64,000 nucleotides of DNA from Micromonospora sp. HNM0581 (GTDB lineage Bacteria; Actinomycetota; Actinomycetes; Mycobacteriales; Micromonosporaceae): assembly GCF_012726175.1 (NCBI RefSeq), contig NZ_JAASAD010000001.1:434001-498000 (forward strand), in the 5' to 3' direction. Below, in pieces: positions 59,105-64,000 of this stretch. Position 1 is the first letter of the stretch. Every line of letters begins with the position of its first letter. Below the pieces are notes generated by a model that had not been told where the DNA came from, made no database searches, and saw only the letters and a list, made by a program, of their open reading frames with translations. Made by a program: the position numbers and the translations under genes.

Positions 59105-60020
59105 TTTGCCGGCCCGTGGTTCCCAGCAGCCGCTCCCGTTCCCGCTCGATGTCGAAGTCGGCTGGCGGATACCCCAGATCAAGAGTGTCGAACGTCTCAC
59201 GCAGCAGGTGCGCCACCGCCCAGTCCCGGTACCACTTGCGGTCCGCAGGAACCACGTACCACGGCGCGACGTCCGTGCCGCACCGGGCGAGCACCTCGGC
59301 GTACGCGGCCTGGTAGTCGTCCCACCGGGAGCGGGCGTCGACGTCGGACGGGTGGTACTTCCAGTGCTTGGTCGGATCGTCCAGACGAGCCAACAACCGG
59401 CGGGCCTGCTCGACGTTGGAGATGTGCAGGAAGACCTTGACCACGACCACGCCGACCTCGGTCAACTCCCGCTCAAACTCGTCGATCTCCGCGTACCGGG
59501 GCCGCCAGAGGTCCTCCGGAGCCCCCTGTTCGACCCGGGGCACCAGCACGTCCTCGTAGTGGGAGCGGTTGAAGACCCCCAAGCCACCGGGCGGCGGCAG
59601 GGCCCGACGGATCCGCCACAGAAAGTGGTGCCGTAGTTCCTCGGCGGTCGGCGGACCGAACGCCCGGATGTGCACGCCGAGCGGATTCATCGCCCCGACC
59701 ACCCGCTTGACCGTGCCGTCCTTGCCACCCGAGTCCATCGCCTGCAACACCAGCAGTACCCGTCGCCCGGCGCCCGGATCGGCCTTGGCCCCCGCGAACA
59801 GCATCTCCTGCTGCCGGGCCAGCCTCGCGCCCAGCCCGGCAAGCTGCCGTCGGGCCCAGGCCTTACGATCGGATCCGGTCACCTCGGCGCCGGGTAGCCC
59901 CGGAGTCGAACGGGAATCGATCTCCGCGAGGTCCACCGGCCCACCGGGCCGTACCCGCAGCAGGTCTCCTATCGCGCCGTCGCCCGGCGCCACCACGTCA
60001 AAGCCACCGTCGTCCACCAT
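59100..60020 (-). CDS. ppk2: Polyphosphate kinase 2 family protein
   Basis: Protein of 306 residues of the PPK2 family, transferring phosphate between polyphosphate and nucleotides. Walker A is LQAMDSGGKDGTVKRV; the lid and Walker B region read FNRSHYEDVLVPRV; IDEFERELTEVGVVVVKVFL is also conserved. A single PPK2 domain is present, suggesting class I (nucleoside diphosphate) use, but class is not certain. Its neighbour is the phosphate transporter operon, and the shared PHO-box-like site at its 3' end fits a phosphate theme. ATG 60020 has a GATGAT box six bases upstream. Confidence 0.94.
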   Translation of the reverse strand: MVDDGGFDVVAPGDGAIGDLLRVRPGGPVDLAEIDSRSTPGLPGAEVTGSDRKAWARRQLAGLGARLARQQEMLFAGAKADPGAGRRVLLVLQAMDSGGKDGTVKRVVGAMNPLGVHIRAFGPPTAEELRHHFLWRIRRALPPPGGLGVFNRSHYEDVLVPRVEQGAPEDLWRPRYAEIDEFERELTEVGVVVVKVFLHISNVEQARRLLARLDDPTKHWKYHPSDVDARSRWDDYQAAYAEVLARCGTDVAPWYVVPADRKWYRDWAVAHLLRETFDTLDLGYPPADFDIERERERLLGTTGRQK

Positions 60021-60125
60021 CGGAGCATCATCACCCGTCCGCCGCCGGTCCGCGCGACGGAGACGGAACGTGCCCGGAATCCGTTCGGCACTGCGGGGTC
60101 AACCCGCCAACGCCACCGGCATCTG

Positions 60126-60632
60126 TCAGACCACCAGGGCCAACCATTTGCGGTACGCGGTGGCGAAAGGCTCCGTACCGTCACCGAGCGCACCGAGCAG
60201 CCAACGCGCCGCCGCCTCGGCCTCCACCACCAGATCGTCGGGGTACCCGAAGCGGGCCCGGTGCTCGGCGAACTCGTCCTCGTCACGCAGCTCGACCAGG
60301 CCCGTCTCACGACGCCGGACCACATCCAGGTCGAGGTCGATCAGGTGGACAGTGTCCTCGCCCTCCCAGCGGGCCGGGCTGGCGATGTCGCAGTAGACCT
60401 CGCTGGTGCGCGGCGGCGGGTTGAACATGCCGGTCCACCAGGCGTGGTGCGGCACCAGCAGCACGAAGGGAATCTGCTCGACCGACGGCCGGCCGTGGTA
60501 GACCGAGCTGGTGCCGGCCGACACGCCGAGCCAGACGCCAAGGTCGTCCTCGGCCAGTCGGCGGGCCGGGTAGTCGCGGTGGGCGCTGCCGTCGAACTTG
60601 CGGTAGATCACCCGGATCACGTCGCTCGGCAT
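60126..60632 (-). CDS. DUF402 domain protein
   Basis: Protein of 168 residues with a DUF402 core: HAWWTGMFNPPPRTSEVYCD, ARWEGEDTVHLIDLDLDVVR, LVELRDEDEFAEHRARFGYP and a helical end. The family includes nucleoside di/triphosphatases such as Ntdp, with acidic metal ligands; the D-x-D-x-D series (IDLDLDV) is visible. ATG 60632 has TAGGGT seven bases upstream, supporting this start. It is divergent from the helicase gene. Confidence 0.88.
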   Translation of the reverse strand: MPSDVIRVIYRKFDGSAHRDYPARRLAEDDLGVWLGVSAGTSSVYHGRPSVEQIPFVLLVPHHAWWTGMFNPPPRTSEVYCDIASPARWEGEDTVHLIDLDLDVVRRRETGLVELRDEDEFAEHRARFGYPDDLVVEAEAAARWLLGALGDGTEPFATAYRKWLALVV

Positions 60633-60639
60633 GAGTCGC

Positions 60640-60645
60640 ACCCTA
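60640..60645 (-). promoter_or_regulatory. -10 box TAGGGT, leaderless
   Basis: Minus strand, seven bases before ATG 60632. Confidence 0.45.
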
Positions 60646-60759
60646 GCCGATTCCACCCACACGTCGCCGTCGGGAAGTTTCCGGACCACGTGGCGTTGCG
60701 CTGCCCTGCTGGCGACCACGACACGGCCGTTCGGTACCGACCGCGTCCGCCCCGGCGGG

Positions 60760-60765
60760 TACCGT
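60760..60765 (+). promoter_or_regulatory. -10 box TACCGT of the helicase gene, leaderless
   Basis: Six bases before GTG 60772; supports that start over upstream in-frame codons. Confidence 0.5.
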
Positions 60766-60771
60766 GCCACG

Positions 60772-62922
60772 GTGACTCCGCCCCGCAGCGCCACCGGAAC
60801 CGGCTCCACCCGCGACAAAGCCCGTCGGCGGGGCGACCGGCCGGGCGGAGCCGAGCTGCTGTCCGCCGCGATCGGGGCGGTACCGGGTGGGACGACACGT
60901 CCAGGGCAGCAGCAGATGGCGGCCGCGATCGAGGATTGCGTCGCCACCGGTGACCATCTGCTGGTGCAGGCCGGTACTGGTACCGGCAAGTCCCTGGCGT
61001 ATCTCGCCCCGGCGTTGACCGTGGACGGACCCGTGGTGATCTCCACCGCTACCCTGGCGTTGCAGTCCCAGCTGGTGGAGCACGACCTGCCCCGGCTGGC
61101 CGACGCCGTCGAGCCGTTGCTACGGCGCCGCCCGACGTTCGCCGTACTCAAGGGCCGCCACCACTACCTCTGCCTGGCCCGGCTGGAGAATTCCAACGCG
61201 GACGAACCGGAAGACACGCTCTTCGACGCACCGGCCGATCGCCCCGGCGGCACGCGCTGGCTCGGCGAGGCCGGCCGGCTGGGCAAACAGATCCAACGCC
61301 TGCGGGATTGGGCCCTGGAGACCGACACCGGTGACCGCGACGAGTTGGACCCGGGTGTCGACGACCAGACCTGGCGGTTGGTCTCCATGCCCGCCCGCGA
61401 GTGTGTCGGCGCGTCCCGCTGCCCGTACGGCACGGAATGCTTCGCCGAGACCTCCCGGGCCCGGGCCCGGGAGGCGGACATCGTGGTGACCAATCACAGC
61501 CTGCTGGCCGTCGACATGCTCGCCGGCCGGCATATCGTCCCGCCCCACCGACTGCTGGTCGTCGACGAGGCCCACGAGCTGGCAGAGCGGGTCTCCTCGG
61601 CGGCGCAGGCAGAGCTGACCCCGGAGCTGATCGACAGGTCCGCCCGGCGAGCCCGTCCGCTGCTGCGCCCGGAGACGGCCGAGGCGTTGACCGCGTCGGG
61701 TGACGCCCTCGCGATCGGGCTGGCCGAGGCACCTGTCGGACGTATCACCAGCGGGCTACCCGGGCCGCTCACGGAGGCGTGCACGCTGTTGGACGCCGCC
61801 ACCCGTACCGCCCTGGACAGCATCGGTGACGTCAAGGCCGACGACCCGGACCCGGTCCGCAAGCAGCAGGCGAAGGCGGTCCTCGACGAGTTGTCCACCA
61901 CGGCCCAACGGTTGCTGGAGGAGGCCGAGCACGACGTGGCCTGGGTGGAGCGCAACGACGTGACCGGACGGCGGGCGCTCGTGGTGGCTCCGCTCTCGGT
62001 CGCCGGCACCCTGGCCACCCACCTCTACGACGAGCGCACCGTGGTGGCCACCTCGGCCACGCTCGCGCTGGGCGGGCGGTTCGACACGGTCGCCCGCGCG
62101 CTGGGCCTCGACGCGCCGCCACCGGAACCACCGTCGCCGGCTGCCGCCGCCCTGGCCAGGGCCACCCAGCGACCGGCCGGTGGCGGCGAGACGACCGATG
62201 GTGTCGTGCCCACCCGGCCGGGCGGTGCGGGTGCGGCGACCGACTCCGGGCTCGGATGGCGTTCGCTGGACGTCGGCTCGCCGTTCGACTATCCCCGCCA
62301 GGGCATCCTCTACGTGGCCGCCCACCTGCCCCGACCGGGGGCTTCCGGGCTGCCCGAGGCCGCCGGAGAGGAACTGCTCGCGCTGGTCACCGCGCTCGGT
62401 GGGCGTACGCTCGGGCTCTTCTCCTCGCGGCGGGCCGCGCAACAGGCGGCGGAGCTGCTACGCGCCCGGACCGATCTGCCGGTGCTGCTTCAGGGTGAAG
62501 AGGCGTTGCCGCTGCTGGTCCGCCGGTTCCGCGAGGAACGGTCGAGTTGCCTGTTCGGGGTGATGTCGTTGTGGCAGGGGGTCGACGTCCCCGGCGATTC
62601 GTGTCAACTTGTAGTGATAGATCGACTTCCTTTTCCTCGTCCCGACGAACCGCTCGCCGCAGCTCGTGCGGCAGCGGTGGACGCGCAGGGCGGCTCCGGC
62701 TTCGCCGCGGTGAGCGTCCCGATCGCGGCGGTCCGGCTTGCTCAGGGCGTGGGCCGACTGATCCGCGCCAACGGTGACCGGGGCGTGGTGGCGGTGCTGG
62801 ACTCCCGGTTGGAGACGGCCCGTAGCTACGGGTCCTTCCTGCGCCGCTCACTGCCTCCGTTCTGGTACACGACCCGCCCGGAGGTGGCCCGGGGGGCGCT
62901 CACCCGTCTCGCCGCCAGCTGA
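60772..62922 (+). CDS. DinG/XPD-type ATP-dependent DNA helicase
   Basis: Superfamily 2 helicase of 716 residues. Walker A is QAGTGTGKSLAYLAPAL, the DEAH box is VVDEAHELAERV, and a Fe-S cluster is expected from four cysteines (HHYLCLAR, ARECVG, SRCPYG, TECFAE). Late motifs include LFGVMSLWQGVDVPGDS and VRLAQGVGRLIR. DinG unwinds D-loops and RNA-DNA hybrids in DNA repair. GTG 60772 is chosen for its leaderless promoter. Codons 62596-62640 use A/T third bases almost throughout, in sharp contrast with the rest of the gene. Confidence 0.93.
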   Translation: MTPPRSATGTGSTRDKARRRGDRPGGAELLSAAIGAVPGGTTRPGQQQMAAAIEDCVATGDHLLVQAGTGTGKSLAYLAPALTVDGPVVISTATLALQSQLVEHDLPRLADAVEPLLRRRPTFAVLKGRHHYLCLARLENSNADEPEDTLFDAPADRPGGTRWLGEAGRLGKQIQRLRDWALETDTGDRDELDPGVDDQTWRLVSMPARECVGASRCPYGTECFAETSRARAREADIVVTNHSLLAVDMLAGRHIVPPHRLLVVDEAHELAERVSSAAQAELTPELIDRSARRARPLLRPETAEALTASGDALAIGLAEAPVGRITSGLPGPLTEACTLLDAATRTALDSIGDVKADDPDPVRKQQAKAVLDELSTTAQRLLEEAEHDVAWVERNDVTGRRALVVAPLSVAGTLATHLYDERTVVATSATLALGGRFDTVARALGLDAPPPEPPSPAAAALARATQRPAGGGETTDGVVPTRPGGAGAATDSGLGWRSLDVGSPFDYPRQGILYVAAHLPRPGASGLPEAAGEELLALVTALGGRTLGLFSSRRAAQQAAELLRARTDLPVLLQGEEALPLLVRRFREERSSCLFGVMSLWQGVDVPGDSCQLVVIDRLPFPRPDEPLAAARAAAVDAQGGSGFAAVSVPIAAVRLAQGVGRLIRANGDRGVVAVLDSRLETARSYGSFLRRSLPPFWYTTRPEVARGALTRLAAS

Positions 62923-62923
62923 G

Positions 62924-62949
62924 CCGTCCGGGCGGTACCGCCCGGACGG
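62924..62949. terminator. Bidirectional terminator hairpin
   Basis: A perfect 26-bp palindrome (arm CCGTCCGGGCGGT) begins two bases after the helicase stop codon and precedes a convergent gene. Confidence 0.85.
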
Positions 62950-62987
62950 TGGCGGACCGCTGGCGGTCCCAGGGCCCCCGGACGGGA

Positions 62988-63023
62988 TCAGGGTGTCCGG
63001 GCGGGGTCAGGGTGTCCGGGCGG
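62988..63023. repeat. 17-bp direct repeat at the 3' end of the AI-2E-type gene
   Basis: TCAGGGTGTCCGGGCGG occurs at 62988-63004 and 63007-63023. The second copy contains the stop and last codons of the minus-strand gene, so the first is a duplicated gene end. Confidence 0.8.
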
Positions 63024-64000
63024 CGACGACCACCGCGTCGGGAGGGGTGTCGGGGACGCGCCGGGCGGCGAGGCGGCGTACGGCCGTGTTGAGCACCGCG
63101 ATGACGGGCACCGCGACCAGTGCTCCGGTGATTCCCGCGAGCACCACGCCGGCAGCCAGGCCGATGATCACCGCGAGCGGGTGGATGGCGACCGCCCTAC
63201 CCATGATCAACGGCTGGAGGATGTGACCCTCCACCTGCTGCACGCCGATCACCACACCAAGGATGATCAATGCGGTGACCGGGCCACTGTCGACCAGCGC
63301 CACGAGCACCGCCACACCTCCGGAGAGAGTCGCACCGACGATCGGGATGAACGCGCCGAGGAAGACCAGGGCGGCCAGCGGGAAGGCGAACGGGATGTCG
63401 AAGATGACGAGGAAGATGCCGATGCCCACGGCATCGATGAACGCGACGAGCACCGTTGCCCGGACGTAGGCGACAAGCGTCGCCCACGCGGCCCGACCTG
63501 CGTCGTCGACCTTCCAGCGTGCGGCGACGGGCAGCAGCCGGACCAGGAACCGCCAGATGATGTTGCCGTCGCGCAGGAAGAAGAAGGTGGCGAAGAGGAC
63601 CAGCACCGTGCCGGTCAGCACCTCGGCCAGGGTGGTCGCGGTGGAGAGGGCACCGCTGGTGAACCGCTCGGTGTTGTCGTCGACCCACTGCTGGGTCTCC
63701 TCGATGTACCGGTCGAGGTCGTTGTCCGACAGGTGCAGCGGCCCGGTCTTCAGCCAGTCCTGGATCTGTTGCAGACCCTGGGTCGACTTCGCGGCCAGCT
63801 CCGGAACACCCTCGATGAACTCGTTGACCACCAGGGTGAGCGTGCCGATCACCGCGGCCAACCCGGTGACCAGCACCACCGCGGTGGCCAGTGACCGTGG
63901 CAGGCGGGCCCGGAGCAGCCAACCGACCGCGGGCGCCAGCAGTGCCGACAGCAGCAGCGCCACCGCCAACGGGATGATCACGATCCGTATCGTGCCGACG
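63007..64000 (-). CDS. AI-2E family (DUF20) membrane protein, 5' end missing
   Basis: Minus-strand gene running past the window end; 331 residues are visible and the frame stays open to 63999. It has the AI-2E/PerM pattern: two N-terminal helices visible (LAVALLLSALLAPAVGWLLR, ATAVVLVTGLAAVIGTLTLV), a soluble stretch with VPELAAKSTQGLQQIQDWLK, then further helices (GTVLVLFATFFFLRDG, IPFAFPLAALVFLGAFIPIV, VEGHILQPLIMGRAVAIHPL). Members export autoinducer-2 or act as antiporters; the substrate is unknown. About 20 or more N-terminal residues lie outside. Confidence 0.92.
   Translation of the reverse strand, partial: VGTIRIVIIPLAVALLLSALLAPAVGWLLRARLPRSLATAVVLVTGLAAVIGTLTLVVNEFIEGVPELAAKSTQGLQQIQDWLKTGPLHLSDNDLDRYIEETQQWVDDNTERFTSGALSTATTLAEVLTGTVLVLFATFFFLRDGNIIWRFLVRLLPVAARWKVDDAGRAAWATLVAYVRATVLVAFIDAVGIGIFLVIFDIPFAFPLAALVFLGAFIPIVGATLSGGVAVLVALVDSGPVTALIILGVVIGVQQVEGHILQPLIMGRAVAIHPLAVIIGLAAGVVLAGITGALVAVPVIAVLNTAVRRLAARRVPDTPPDAVVVAARTP

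Overview
The window comes from the chromosome of a high-GC actinomycete, most likely of the family Micromonosporaceae (Micromonospora/Salinispora type). Codon third positions are strongly G/C. There is a mycothiol synthase gene, a GlnR-type regulator, many GTG starts, a DUF4913 protein and an SCO6880-type secretion gene. Many genes appear to be transcribed without a leader: a TANNNT -10 box ends 6 to 8 bases before the start codon. The genus is inference; no rRNA or tRNA gene is present to confirm it.

Layout. 1-2075: the end of a GH1 beta-glucosidase gene and its LacI-type regulator. 2515-5751: a secreted carbohydrate-binding protein, a NarL-type two-component pair and an ECF sigma factor. 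6074-27638: an accessory block. It holds a putative zincin (HEXXH) protein overlapping a DUF4913 gene; a nine-gene type IV secretion-like operon on the minus strand (17084 to 7426) with VirB1-, VirB2-, VirB4-, VirB6- and VirD4-like products; an ECF sigma/anti-sigma pair; a lysozyme-like/ricin-lectin protein; a mycosin-like subtilisin without its catalytic serine; a large unknown protein; a membrane protein sharing the mycosin-like protein's N-terminal domain; and a thaumatin-like/ricin-lectin protein.

The main result is that five transcription units in this block carry the same promoter: TGAAC(C/G), exactly 17 bases, then GT(C/A). They are the zincin-DUF4913 unit, the type IV-like operon, the lysozyme/lectin gene, the 655-residue unknown gene and the thaumatin/lectin gene. 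This is a classical ECF layout. It suggests one sigma factor switches on a secretion machine together with candidate secreted proteins. No relaxase, integrase or att site is visible, so the machine is more likely a resident protein-secretion or cell-surface system than an integrative conjugative element.

27770-44275: ordinary chromosomal genes. These are an EI24-type membrane protein, a WYL regulator, an SDR enzyme, hydrolases, a DUF2516 protein, a nonapeptide-repeat surface-protein-like gene with its XRE regulator, asparaginase, BKACE, YgfZ and Fur, a PabC-like lyase, nitrobindin, a 37-residue membrane protein beside a 60-bp tandem repeat, DsrE, SCP2, a glycogen-debranching-type glucosidase, and an OmpR-type regulator with a membrane protein. 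44562-48932: a giant secreted subtilase, probably controlled by the OmpR-type regulator through CTGACCG sites.

48994-64000: DUF1416 and a rhodanese preceded by a cysteine-containing leader peptide with a hairpin; a DUF2993 protein; GlnR; a polysaccharide deacetylase; mycothiol synthase; a NUDIX hydrolase; an oxidoreductase; a phosphate transporter with its DUF47 partner and a PHO-box-like site; PPK2; a DUF402 protein; a DinG/XPD-type helicase; and a truncated AI-2E-type membrane protein.
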